Shown piece after piece: positions 1 to 8,039 of a DNA stretch of 64,000 nucleotides. Made by a program: the position numbers and the translations under genes. The DNA lies in NCBI GenBank assembly GCA_036496585.1, contig DASXLB010000015.1, positions 108,467 to 172,466 on the forward strand. Direction: 5' to 3'. The stretch's first letter is position 1, and the number at the start of each line of letters is the position of its first letter. A model generated the notes under the pieces. The model was given only the letters and a program-made list of their open reading frames with translations, made no database searches and was not told the origin of the DNA. The DNA is from Vicinamibacterales bacterium (lineage in GTDB: Bacteria > Acidobacteriota > Vicinamibacteria > Vicinamibacterales > 2-12-FULL-66-21).

Positions 1-1
1 G

Positions 2-166
2 ATGCGCCGTCTTGGCGCTGAGTGCCGTTTCCAGCCCACCTGCAGCCGCTACGCCGAGCTGGCCGTCCAGAAATACGGCGTGGTCCACGGTCTCGCGAAA
101 ACGAGCGCGCGCCTCCTGCGCTGCAATCCCCTCCTCAGCAAGCGCGGCGAAGTCGACCTGCCGTAA
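2..166 (+). CDS. yidD: YidD membrane protein insertion efficiency factor (3' part)
   Basis: C-terminal 54 codons of a YidD-family protein, a small inner-membrane-associated protein that assists YidC/Sec-dependent membrane insertion. The family signature CRFxPTCSxY is present (CRFQPTCSRY), followed by the usual conserved LLRCNP segment and a stop at 164-166. YidD proteins usually have 70-90 residues, so about 25 N-terminal residues, including the amphipathic helix, should lie left of the window. The ATG at position 2 is probably internal. YidD commonly sits in an rpmH-rnpA-yidD-yidC cluster; the gene that follows here is a TonB protein, so any yidC is not downstream. Confidence 0.85.
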   Translation: MRRLGAECRFQPTCSRYAELAVQKYGVVHGLAKTSARLLRCNPLLSKRGEVDLP

Positions 167-244
167 ATCCACGTTCGCGCCGTTCGTGGCGGAACGCGCG
201 CCATGCCGCCGGTGTCCAACGGTGGCGAGGGAAAGGAGCGTCCC

Positions 245-934
245 ATGGCGCGACAACAGCTGCGGAGCCATCTGTCCGGAAGCGTCCCCGTCTCGATCGT
301 GGTGCATGTCGTGGTGCTGCTCGTGCTCGTCGTCATTCCCGTTGTCGGCGATATCATCCCGCCGATTCCGCTACTTGCCATCCCAACGTACATGCTGGCC
401 GCGCCGCTCCCGCCGCCTCCGGCGGTCCTGCCTCCCCCGACGCCTTCGCGCAGAGCGGCCGTCCCGACGGGCGCGCCGACGACCCCGCCGGATCGGATCC
501 TGGCCGAGCCGCCGCCGGCACCTCCGGCTGGGCCAATAAATGCCGTGCCCGGTGGAGTGCCGTTGGGCGTGGGGGAGGATGCGGGGACGCTGTCGACCGA
601 CGTCCCGGCGCCGCCACCTCCGCCGCCACCGCCGCCGGCTGCCCCGACGGTCCGGGCGGCCCAATTGCCCGAGCAGCCGCGCAAGCTCGTCGACGCGCGT
701 CCGGTCTATCCCGAGGTGGCGCGATCGGCCCGGATTGAAGGCACCGTGATTCTCGAGGCGGTACTCGACACGAGCGGCCGTGTCACCGAGTTGCGAGTCC
801 TCCGTTCCGTGCCCATGCTCGACCAGGCGGCACTCGATGCCGTCCGGCAGTGGCGCTATTCGCCGACGATCTATTACGGGCGCCGGGTTTCCGTCCTGAT
901 GACGATTACCGTTCGATTTACGCTGCAGCCATGA
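245..934 (+). CDS. TonB-family energy transducer protein
   Basis: 229 aa. One N-terminal transmembrane helix (about residues 13-33, rich in V/L/I), a long proline-rich periplasmic spacer with a run of ten prolines, and a C-terminal TonB domain (about 150-229) with the typical YPEVARSARIEGTV and AALDAVRQWRYSP segments. Such proteins couple the proton-motive-force complex ExbB/ExbD to TonB-dependent outer-membrane receptors. ExbB and ExbD are not in this window. The ATG at 245 is chosen over the upstream ATG at 203 because a GGAAAGGAG ribosome site lies just before it. Its stop overlaps the start of the next gene as ATGA, so the two are probably translationally coupled. Confidence 0.88.
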   Translation: MARQQLRSHLSGSVPVSIVVHVVVLLVLVVIPVVGDIIPPIPLLAIPTYMLAAPLPPPPAVLPPPTPSRRAAVPTGAPTTPPDRILAEPPPAPPAGPINAVPGGVPLGVGEDAGTLSTDVPAPPPPPPPPPAAPTVRAAQLPEQPRKLVDARPVYPEVARSARIEGTVILEAVLDTSGRVTELRVLRSVPMLDQAALDAVRQWRYSPTIYYGRRVSVLMTITVRFTLQP

Positions 935-3900
935 CGCTGGCGTTTCTGGCGGTGACGCTCTGGCTCGCGATCGCGCAATCTCCATCGACGCCGGCTGCAC
1001 CGGTGTCGCCGGACGAAGAGGCCCTGCGCGCTGCCGTACAGCAGTACTACGACGCGCAGTCCGCGCGCGACGCCGATCGGGCCGTCGCGTTCTGGAGCGC
1101 GGCGGCCGACCCGCGCCCCGGGCGCGACGCGTACCTGGCGGTCTTCGGCGAGCCGGCCGAGGACCGCTTCCAGGTCGCAATCGGCAGCGTTGAGATCGCC
1201 GGCGCCGAGGCGCGCCTGCGCGTCAGCGCCTTGCGCACGCGTCTCACCATGAAGGACGGCCAGCCGAACACGCAGCGGACCGCGCTGCTCGAGTCGCAGG
1301 TCTGGCGGAAGGAGAGCGGCGGCTGGAAGCTGCTGCGCGACGGACCGTTCGCCGAGGCGATCGCCGACGATCTGATCGCCGCCGCGCCCGCCGACCGGCC
1401 GGCCCGCTACGAGAAGATCAGCCGTCCCGATCTGGTGCAGGCGCGCCTCGCCATCTCGCAGCGGGCGACGATGGCGATCACGCTGCAGAGAAACTATCTC
1501 CGCGGCCGCGAGCTCTTCGGGATCGCCCTCGACGTCGCCCGCGCGTCCGGCGACCGCCACGGCGAGGCCAACTCGCTTCACAATATCGCGCAGGCCGCGT
1601 ACTTCCTGCACGACTATGCCGCCGCGACCGACGGCTACCGGCAGGAGCTCGAGGTCGCGCGCGCGATCGACGATCAGTTGACCGCCGCCGCCGCGTTGTT
1701 CGGGCTGGCGTCGGTCGCGTACTCGCAGGCGGACTACATCCCGGCGCTCGGTCTCTACCGCGACGCGCTCGCCATCTACGAGAAGAACGAGGACGCCTCG
1801 TCGATCGGCCGGACGCTGGTCAGCATCGGCAACATCCAATATCTGCAGGCCGACTACGATGCCGCGCTCGCCAGCTATCGCCGCGGCCTCGCATCGCTCG
1901 TGGAGGGCGGCGATCCGGCCGGCGCCTCCTACGCCCGCCGCGGCCTCGCGCGCGTCCTGGGCGCGCAGGGAGACGTTGCCGCCGCGCTCGCCATCTACGG
2001 CCAGGTGCTCGCCGACGCCCGCGCCGCCCTGGCGGCGGACGCGCGCCTGACCCCCGACGTGGCGTCGGCGCTCGAGGGCATCGCCGAGCTGTATTTCCGT
2101 GTCGGTAACACCGACCAGGCGCGGGCCTCGTTGGAGGAAGCGGGAAGGCTCGACGACAAGGATCCGGAGGGAGCGGGCCGCGTCCTCGCTGCGCTCGGCA
2201 TGACCGAACTCGTGGCGGGCCGCTTCGACGCCGCGCTGGCCGCTTACACCGGGAGTCGCACCCGGTTCGAGACCGTCAAGATGCCGGACGGCATCGCGCG
2301 GGCCTGGGTGGGTATCGGCTTCAGCCAGTCGGCGCGCGAGCGCTTCGCCGACGCGATCGCCGCATATCGGAGCGCCATCGCGTTGTTCGAGCAACAGAAC
2401 AACAACGACGGCGTCGGCCGCGCGTGGCTCGGGCTGTCGATGGCGCAGTCGGGGGCCGGCGACCACGCCGCCGCACTCGACAGTGCCGGCAAGGTCGCGG
2501 CGATCGCCGAGGGGCTGAAGAGCGAGGACCTCGCCTGGCGCGGGTCAGTCCGCGCCGGCGAGGCACTCCGCAAACTCGGCAGGCTCGAGGAGGCGGTGCA
2601 GGCCTTCACGCGCGCGACGACCGTGCTCGATCGGCTCGCCGCCGACGCGCCGACGAATACGGAGGCGCGCGCCGAGTTGAACGACAGCGCCAGCGCGTGG
2701 ACCGGTCTCGCGTTTTCCCGTGCGGCGCAGGGCGATGCCGCCGGAGCCCTTGCCGCCATGGAAGGCCGGCGCGCGCACCTTCGGCGCGTGTGTCTGGCCC
2801 CCTTCGAGCACGACGTGGCTCCGGGCGCCAGCGCGGCCGAACTGGCCGACGAACAGGCGATCGCGCGCGACATCATCTCGGCCCGGGTCAAGCTCCGCGC
2901 CCAGTCGCAGGCGCCGCGTCACGATGCGGCACGGCTCGAGCAGCTCGATCGCCAGTTGTCCGAGCTCGTTGCCAAACGGACCGACCAGCAGGGGACGCTC
3001 TATGGCCGCCTGCCGGACCTGCCGCGGTGGCGTGGCCTCCCCCAGCCGCCGCTGTCGGCCTCGGCGATTGCCGACCTCGTTCCCGGCGACGGCGGAGTGC
3101 TGGTCGCCTACCTGCTGAACGACGACGAACTCCTCGCCGTGACCGTCGCGCGCGCTGAGCACGGCGCCGACGTGGAGGCCGTGACCGCGCCGTTCGACCG
3201 CCGCGGCGTCGCCGACGCGCTGGCCGCCGCGATGCAGCCTGACGTGCTGGAGGACGCGGCCGAGTGGCGCCGGCACGCCGCCCCGCTGGCCGCCGCGTTG
3301 ATCGATCCGATCGCGCCGCGCCTCGCCGGCCGCGATCGCCTCGTGTTCGTTCCCGACGATCTGCTCTGGAAAGTGCCGTTCGAGGCACTGTCTGGCGTTC
3401 CCGCCTCGGCAACCGTCACCTATGCCACATCGCTTGCGACGCTGGCGCTCGAGCGTCAGGCGCCGCCGCTTCCCGAGCACCGGACAGCCGCAATTGTCGC
3501 CGCTCCGGCCATCCCCGACACCGTGCGCGCGCAGATGACGCTGATGCTGCCGTCGTGGCGGGCCCCCGACGCCGCCGCCTCGCTGGCTGCCGCCGAGGCC
3601 GACGCGAGGGCATACAGCGAGGGTGTCCCGGTTCGAGCGGCGGCCGACGCCAGCGAGTCGGCCGTCCGTGCCCTCGTCGGCAGCGCCGACGTGCTGCACG
3701 CCCAGGCGCCGCTCCAGGTGAGTGCCACGGCGCCGCTCCTGTCGTCGGTCCTGCTCGCCGCGACTGGAGACGCGCCGGAGGAAGACGGACGGCTGGAGGT
3801 CCGGGAGTGGTTCAGGTTGGCCGGCCGTGCCCGCGTGGTCGTGCTGTCGGACGGCTCGGCGTTCGGCGCCGCCGGCGTCGGTAACGCTATGGACGCGATG

Positions 3901-4119
3901 GCGTGGGCGGCCGCCGCGGCCGGCGCCTCTACGATGGTTATCGGCCGCTGGCCCGCCGACGGCTTCACCGCCGACGCCGTCGCCGCGGCATTCCACGCAA
4001 AGCTCGCCGGTGGCTTGTCGCCGATCCAGGCGTGGCGCGCGGCGATTGCGGCGGCGCGGGTCGCCAACGCGCCGCCGTCGCTCTGGGCCGGGCTCAGGCT
4101 CGTCGGGGGAGGGAATTGA
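931..4119 (+). CDS. Secreted TPR protein with a CHAT-like domain lacking catalytic residues
   Basis: 1062 aa. N-terminal signal-like hydrophobic stretch (residues 1-17), a SnoaL/NTF2-like segment (about 30-155), tandem tetratricopeptide repeats (about 190-620), and a C-terminal CHAT-type caspase-like domain (about 715-1060). CHAT landmarks are visible: DRLVFVPDDLLWKVPFEAL near 803-821 and the AGAS-W-x(n)-F segment near the end. The catalytic positions are changed. The HxxxH-type motif reads LHAQAPL, so the expected His is Pro, and the SAC(E/Q)T motif reads SDGSA, so the expected Cys is Gly. The domain is therefore predicted to be non-proteolytic. It is coupled by ATGA to the TonB-like gene. 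Role unknown; a binding or scaffold role is inference. Confidence 0.85.
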   Translation: MTLAFLAVTLWLAIAQSPSTPAAPVSPDEEALRAAVQQYYDAQSARDADRAVAFWSAAADPRPGRDAYLAVFGEPAEDRFQVAIGSVEIAGAEARLRVSALRTRLTMKDGQPNTQRTALLESQVWRKESGGWKLLRDGPFAEAIADDLIAAAPADRPARYEKISRPDLVQARLAISQRATMAITLQRNYLRGRELFGIALDVARASGDRHGEANSLHNIAQAAYFLHDYAAATDGYRQELEVARAIDDQLTAAAALFGLASVAYSQADYIPALGLYRDALAIYEKNEDASSIGRTLVSIGNIQYLQADYDAALASYRRGLASLVEGGDPAGASYARRGLARVLGAQGDVAAALAIYGQVLADARAALAADARLTPDVASALEGIAELYFRVGNTDQARASLEEAGRLDDKDPEGAGRVLAALGMTELVAGRFDAALAAYTGSRTRFETVKMPDGIARAWVGIGFSQSARERFADAIAAYRSAIALFEQQNNNDGVGRAWLGLSMAQSGAGDHAAALDSAGKVAAIAEGLKSEDLAWRGSVRAGEALRKLGRLEEAVQAFTRATTVLDRLAADAPTNTEARAELNDSASAWTGLAFSRAAQGDAAGALAAMEGRRAHLRRVCLAPFEHDVAPGASAAELADEQAIARDIISARVKLRAQSQAPRHDAARLEQLDRQLSELVAKRTDQQGTLYGRLPDLPRWRGLPQPPLSASAIADLVPGDGGVLVAYLLNDDELLAVTVARAEHGADVEAVTAPFDRRGVADALAAAMQPDVLEDAAEWRRHAAPLAAALIDPIAPRLAGRDRLVFVPDDLLWKVPFEALSGVPASATVTYATSLATLALERQAPPLPEHRTAAIVAAPAIPDTVRAQMTLMLPSWRAPDAAASLAAAEADARAYSEGVPVRAAADASESAVRALVGSADVLHAQAPLQVSATAPLLSSVLLAATGDAPEEDGRLEVREWFRLAGRARVVVLSDGSAFGAAGVGNAMDAMAWAAAAAGASTMVIGRWPADGFTADAVAAAFHAKLAGGLSPIQAWRAAIAAARVANAPPSLWAGLRLVGGGN

Positions 4120-4357
4120 CGGCCCGATCGGGGATGAAATCGCGGCCGCGCACGATCTCGGCGACGGCCTTCATCGCGCCGACGACGGGCATTGCGTTCA
4201 GCGCCGTGTCGACACCGCCGCGCACGACGCCTTTCCGCTTCATGGCGCCGGCCACCGTCATCAGCGCGATCGCCGCGCCGAGCCACGGCAGGCTGCGCGA
4301 CAGCCGTCTCGGCAGCCGCGCGCCACTCCAGCTGACGATGTGGTTGGCGATCCTCAC
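4094..4357 (-). CDS. Small conserved-looking hypothetical protein
   Basis: 87 aa from a GTG start, convergent with the CHAT-like gene (26-nt tail overlap) and divergent from ndh 43 bp away. It has a basic N-terminus, one short hydrophobic helix (LPWLGAAIALMTVAGAM) and a C-terminal half reading DTALNAMPVVGAMKAVAEIVRG. The residue pattern looks like real protein and not like the reverse of a coding strand. No function recognised. A small membrane-associated protein is the most that can be said. Confidence 0.6.
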   Translation of the reverse strand: MRIANHIVSWSGARLPRRLSRSLPWLGAAIALMTVAGAMKRKGVVRGGVDTALNAMPVVGAMKAVAEIVRGRDFIPDRAVNSLPRRA

Positions 4358-4400
4358 GCGTTGTTAACAGTGCAAAACGGCTTCCAGCTATGCTGAGGAC

Positions 4401-5657
4401 ATGGCGCGGCCGCGCGTGGTCATCATCGGCGGCGGGTTCGGCGGCCTGCAGGCCGCGCGCCGTTTGCGCGGCCACGACCTCGCCGTCACGCTGGTCGATC
4501 GGCGCAACCATCACGTCTTCCAGCCCCTGCTGTATCAGGTCGCCACCGCAGGGCTGTCGCCGGGTGACATCGCGTCGCCCATCCGCTGGATTCTACGCAG
4601 GCAGCGTAACGTCGAGGTGCTCCTCGACGAGGTCGTCGGGATCGACACCGCCGCCCGCGAGGTGTCGTTCCGCGACGGGGCGCGTTGTCCCTACGACTAC
4701 CTGATCGTCGCCGCCGGCGCGACCCACGCCTACTTCGGACACGACGATTGGCGCCCGTCGGCGCCCGCGCTGAAGACGCTCGAGGACGCGCTCGCCATCC
4801 GACGCCGCGTGCTCAGCGTGTTCGAGGCGGCCGAGCGCGACTCGGTGCTCGCCAACCGTCACCCGAACCTGACGTTCGTCATCGTCGGCGGTGGGCCGAC
4901 CGGCGTCGAACTCGCCGGCGCGCTCGCCGAGATCGCGCGGCATACGCTGCGGCACGACTTCCGGCGCGTCGACACGCGCGCCGCGCGCATCATCCTAATC
5001 GAGGCCGGTCCCGCGATCCTCTCGACGTTTCCGGCGCCGCTCCGCGAGGCCGCGTGGAGAGATCTCGAGCGGCTCGGTGTCGAGGTGCGGACCGGCACGC
5101 CCGTCACGCGCATCGATCCTGGCGTGGTCGAGGCGGGCGGCGAGCGCATCGAGGCCGTCTCGGTGCTGTGGGCCGCCGGCGTCGCGGCGTCGCCGCTGGG
5201 CGGGATGCTCGGCGTGCCGCTCGATCGCGCCGGCCGCGTGCAGGTACAGCCGGACCTCACGATACCCGGACACCCCGACGTCTTCGTGATCGGCGATCTG
5301 GCCACGCTCGCGGGGACCGACGGCAGTCCGCTGCCTGGAGTGGCGCAGGTCGCCATCCAGATGGGCGCGCATGCCGCGAGCAACGTCGTCCGCGCCGTCG
5401 GAGGGCAGCCGCTGCGCCCCTTCCGCTACAGGAATCTGGGGAACATGGCGACGATCGGCCGCGCCGCTGCGATCGCCGATCTGCCGGCGTTACAGCTCAA
5501 GGGGTTCATTGGCTGGCTTGCCTGGCTGTTTGTCCACATCCTGAACCTGATTGGGTTCCGCAACCGGCTGCTGGTGATGATCCAGTGGGCGTGGGCCTAC
5601 GCCAGCTACGATCGCGCGGTGCGGCTGATCACCGGCGTCGATACGGACGGGGAGTGA
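4401..5657 (+). CDS. ndh: Type II NADH dehydrogenase (NDH-2)
   Basis: 418 aa. Single-subunit, non-proton-pumping NADH:quinone oxidoreductase of the inner membrane. An N-terminal FAD Rossmann motif (VVIIGGGFGG, residues 6-15) is followed by the NDH-2 hallmark NHHVFQPLLYQVATAGLSP, a second dinucleotide motif for NADH (VIVGGGPTGVELAG, about 157-170), and a FAD-contacting VFVIGDLA segment (about 294-301). The C-terminal 50 residues hold hydrophobic/amphipathic helices (FIGWLAWLFVHILNLIG), as used by NDH-2 for membrane anchoring. Length is typical. The stop overlaps the GTG start of the next gene (GTGA), so the two are probably cotranscribed. Confidence 0.93.
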   Translation: MARPRVVIIGGGFGGLQAARRLRGHDLAVTLVDRRNHHVFQPLLYQVATAGLSPGDIASPIRWILRRQRNVEVLLDEVVGIDTAAREVSFRDGARCPYDYLIVAAGATHAYFGHDDWRPSAPALKTLEDALAIRRRVLSVFEAAERDSVLANRHPNLTFVIVGGGPTGVELAGALAEIARHTLRHDFRRVDTRAARIILIEAGPAILSTFPAPLREAAWRDLERLGVEVRTGTPVTRIDPGVVEAGGERIEAVSVLWAAGVAASPLGGMLGVPLDRAGRVQVQPDLTIPGHPDVFVIGDLATLAGTDGSPLPGVAQVAIQMGAHAASNVVRAVGGQPLRPFRYRNLGNMATIGRAAAIADLPALQLKGFIGWLAWLFVHILNLIGFRNRLLVMIQWAWAYASYDRAVRLITGVDTDGE

Positions 5658-6673
5658 AAACCCGCACGCTCGCCGTCCTTGTGGCCCTCGCGAGTACCGC
5701 CGCCGTGCTGCCGATCCCTGCCGTCGTGGTGGAGCGCTGGTACTCGACGCTGGCGTATCCGCGACTGCAGCGCGTGCTGACGCCGACGTCGAACCTCGTG
5801 CCGTTCGCGCTCTTCGATGTCCTGTGGGTGGCAGCCGTTGCGGCCGCCGCGCTGCTGGTGTATCGGCGCGTGCGCGACCGTGGCTGGACACGGGGACTGC
5901 CTTCCGCGGCCGGCGCGCTCGTGGCAGCCGCGGCGGTCACCTACCTGGCGTTTCTCGGACTCTGGGGATTGAACTACCGGCGCGTGCCGCTCACCGAGAA
6001 GCTGGTGTTCGACCGGCGGCGGATCAGCGAACAGACCGCGCGCGACCTTGGCGCCGCGAACGCCGCCGCGCTCAACCGCCTCTATGCGGCGGCCCATCCG
6101 GCGACGTTCTCGGAGCGGGCGCTGGCCGCGAGTTTCGAGCGCACGATCGCCGCGCTCGGCGGCGGCGTGCCGATCATCACCGGCCGTCCAAAGCAGACGC
6201 TGCTCGGCGGATACTTTCACCAGATCTCGGTCTCCGGTATGACCGATCCGTTTTTCCTCGAGACGCTCGTCGCGCCTGACCTCTTCGACGTCGAGCGGCC
6301 GTTCGTCGTCGCTCACGAGTGGGCGCATCTGGCCGGCTACGCCGACGAATCTGAAGCGAACTTCATCGCCTGGTTGACCTGCCGCCACGGCGAGCCGGTG
6401 GCGCAATACAGCGCCGCGCTCGAGATGATCGGCTATGCCGCGCCGGGCCGGCCGCTCGGTGCACTCCTCGACATCGGGCCGCGGATCGACCTGACCGCGA
6501 TCGCGTATCGCTACGCCCACACCAGCCGTGTGCTGCGCGTCGCCGCGCGTCAGGGCTATGACACGTATTTGAAGGCGAACCGTGTCGAGCGCGGCGTCGA
6601 GAGCTACGATGCGGTCGTGCAGCTCATCCTCGGAACGGTCCTCGACGACAGCGGATATCCGAGGCGGCCCTGA
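5654..6673 (+). CDS. DUF3810-type membrane protein with an HExxH-like motif
   Basis: 339 aa from a GTG overlapping the ndh stop. Three hydrophobic segments in the first 100 residues (near 7-25, 48-70 and 85-105) are followed by a soluble domain. That domain holds VVAHEWAHLAGYADESEANF, with HEWAH at 221-225 and a downstream E as in gluzincin-type zinc peptidases. This arrangement matches DUF3810 proteins, for which peptidase activity is inferred from the motif only. Long readable frames run through ndh in the same phase, but signal-like residues begin only at this GTG. The location after ndh suggests an envelope role. Confidence 0.8.
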   Translation: MKTRTLAVLVALASTAAVLPIPAVVVERWYSTLAYPRLQRVLTPTSNLVPFALFDVLWVAAVAAAALLVYRRVRDRGWTRGLPSAAGALVAAAAVTYLAFLGLWGLNYRRVPLTEKLVFDRRRISEQTARDLGAANAAALNRLYAAAHPATFSERALAASFERTIAALGGGVPIITGRPKQTLLGGYFHQISVSGMTDPFFLETLVAPDLFDVERPFVVAHEWAHLAGYADESEANFIAWLTCRHGEPVAQYSAALEMIGYAAPGRPLGALLDIGPRIDLTAIAYRYAHTSRVLRVAARQGYDTYLKANRVERGVESYDAVVQLILGTVLDDSGYPRRP

Positions 6674-6729
6674 GCGGGCAGCCGCCTTGCAGTTCTCGCC
6701 GGCTGGCGGGTATGACGGAAGCGCGGAGC

Positions 6730-6972
6730 CTAGACTGGATCGAGGTCGTCGACGTTGGGGGGCGTCACGGCATCGGCACCGCGCCCGCTGCGGAGGTCGT
6801 CGGGGGTAACGTCGGCGCTCGGGGACAGGAATTCGACTTCGCGCCACTTCCGCCAGTCGCACTCGTGGCAGCGATAGGGCTGCCGATCGGTCAACTTCAG
6901 GCGCATGCGCTCCCAGTTGTTACGCAGCCGCGACGGATAGACGCGTGTCGATGCGCAGCGGGGGCATTTCAT
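6730..6972 (-). CDS. Zinc-ribbon hypothetical protein
   Basis: 80 aa. CPRC near the N-terminus and CHEC about 30 residues later form a single zinc-ribbon knuckle pair, followed by a WRKWREVEF segment and an acidic, disordered-looking tail. No enzymatic motif. The start at 6972 (MKCPRC) is preferred over the in-frame ATG at 7008, because the extra residues are basic and unstructured and would push the gene deeper into the divergent topoisomerase gene. Function unknown; such ribbons bind nucleic acid or protein. Confidence 0.7.
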   Translation of the reverse strand: MKCPRCASTRVYPSRLRNNWERMRLKLTDRQPYRCHECDWRKWREVEFLSPSADVTPDDLRSGRGADAVTPPNVDDLDPV

Positions 6973-8039
6973 CGTCGAGCTCCGGCGGGGAGGCTGGCAT
7001 TTTAACACAGCGGGATCCGAAGACGTCGGCGCGGGCGGCAGGCCTCCGGTACGCTGTCGACGACGCCCCCGGCCTCCGGCGCCTCGGCCGCGCCGGACAC
7101 TTTCGCTACGTGCGACCGGACGGCCGCCGGGCCGGAGCCCGCGATCTCGCGCGCATCCGCTCGCTCGTGATTCCTCCGGCGTGGACCGACGTGTGGATCT
7201 GTCCCGATCCCCGCGGCCACCTGCAGGCGACCGGGCGCGACGCGCGTGGCCGCAAGCAGTATCGCTATCACCCGCGCTGGCGGGAAGTGCGCGATGAGGA
7301 CAAGTACGGACGGCTGCCGGAGTTCGGCCGCGCGCTGCCCGCGATCCGGCGACGGATCGCCCGCGATCTGCGCCGCCGCGGACTGCCTCGCGAGAAGGTG
7401 CTCGCGGCGGTCGTCAAGCTGATGGAGGTGACGTTCATTCGCGTCGGCAACGACGAGTATGCGCGGCAGAACCGGTCGTTCGGCTTGACCACGATGCACG
7501 ACGGGCACGTGCGCGTGTCCGGTTCCACTGTGCGCTTCATGTTCCGAGGCAAGAGCGGCGTGCAGCACCAGCTCGAGCTCGACGACCACCGCCTGGCGCG
7601 CATCGTCAAGCAGTGCCGCGACCTGCCCGGCCAGGAGTTGTTTCAGTATCTCGACGAGCAAGGCCGGGTGGTCGACGTGGGGTCGGAAGACGTCAACGGC
7701 TATCTGCGCGAGATCACCGGCAGGGGCTTCACCTCGAAGGATTTTCGCACCTGGGCCGGCACGCTGCTCGCGGCAAGGCTTCTGTGCGACGGCGAGCCGT
7801 CCGGCTCGGCGACCGCGGGACGGAAGGCGATCGCGCAGGCGATCGACCAGGTGGCGGGCCGGCTGGGGAACACCCGGGCGGTCTGCCGCAAGTGTTACGT
7901 CCACCCGGCCGTCATCGAGGCGTATCTCGACGGCTCGATAACGCGAGCCATGGCGGGTCCCACGGCGACGGAAGCGGCGCTGCTGCGGCTGCTCGCGCGG
8001 CGCGCGCGCCGGGCCGCCGTTATCGTCCGACCAGGGTGA
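6945..8039 (+). CDS. DNA topoisomerase IB (poxvirus/eukaryotic-like)
   Basis: 364 aa. Relaxes supercoils by a transient 3'-phosphotyrosine link. Family landmarks are in order: IPPAWTDVWICP and GRKQYRYHPRWR in the N-terminal domain; FIRVGNDEYARQN followed by GLTTMHDGHV (first catalytic Arg region); KSGVQHQLELDD (Lys region); SKDFRTWAGTLLAARLL (second Arg); and CRKCYVHP with the active-site Tyr at about residue 318. Length fits bacterial TopIB. No start codon other than ATG 6945 or 6951 is convincing, so the 5' end overlaps the divergent zinc-ribbon gene by up to 28 nt. Its 3' end overlaps the next minus-strand gene by 20 nt. Confidence 0.92.
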   Translation: MSMRSGGISSSSSGGEAGILTQRDPKTSARAAGLRYAVDDAPGLRRLGRAGHFRYVRPDGRRAGARDLARIRSLVIPPAWTDVWICPDPRGHLQATGRDARGRKQYRYHPRWREVRDEDKYGRLPEFGRALPAIRRRIARDLRRRGLPREKVLAAVVKLMEVTFIRVGNDEYARQNRSFGLTTMHDGHVRVSGSTVRFMFRGKSGVQHQLELDDHRLARIVKQCRDLPGQELFQYLDEQGRVVDVGSEDVNGYLREITGRGFTSKDFRTWAGTLLAARLLCDGEPSGSATAGRKAIAQAIDQVAGRLGNTRAVCRKCYVHPAVIEAYLDGSITRAMAGPTATEAALLRLLARRARRAAVIVRPG

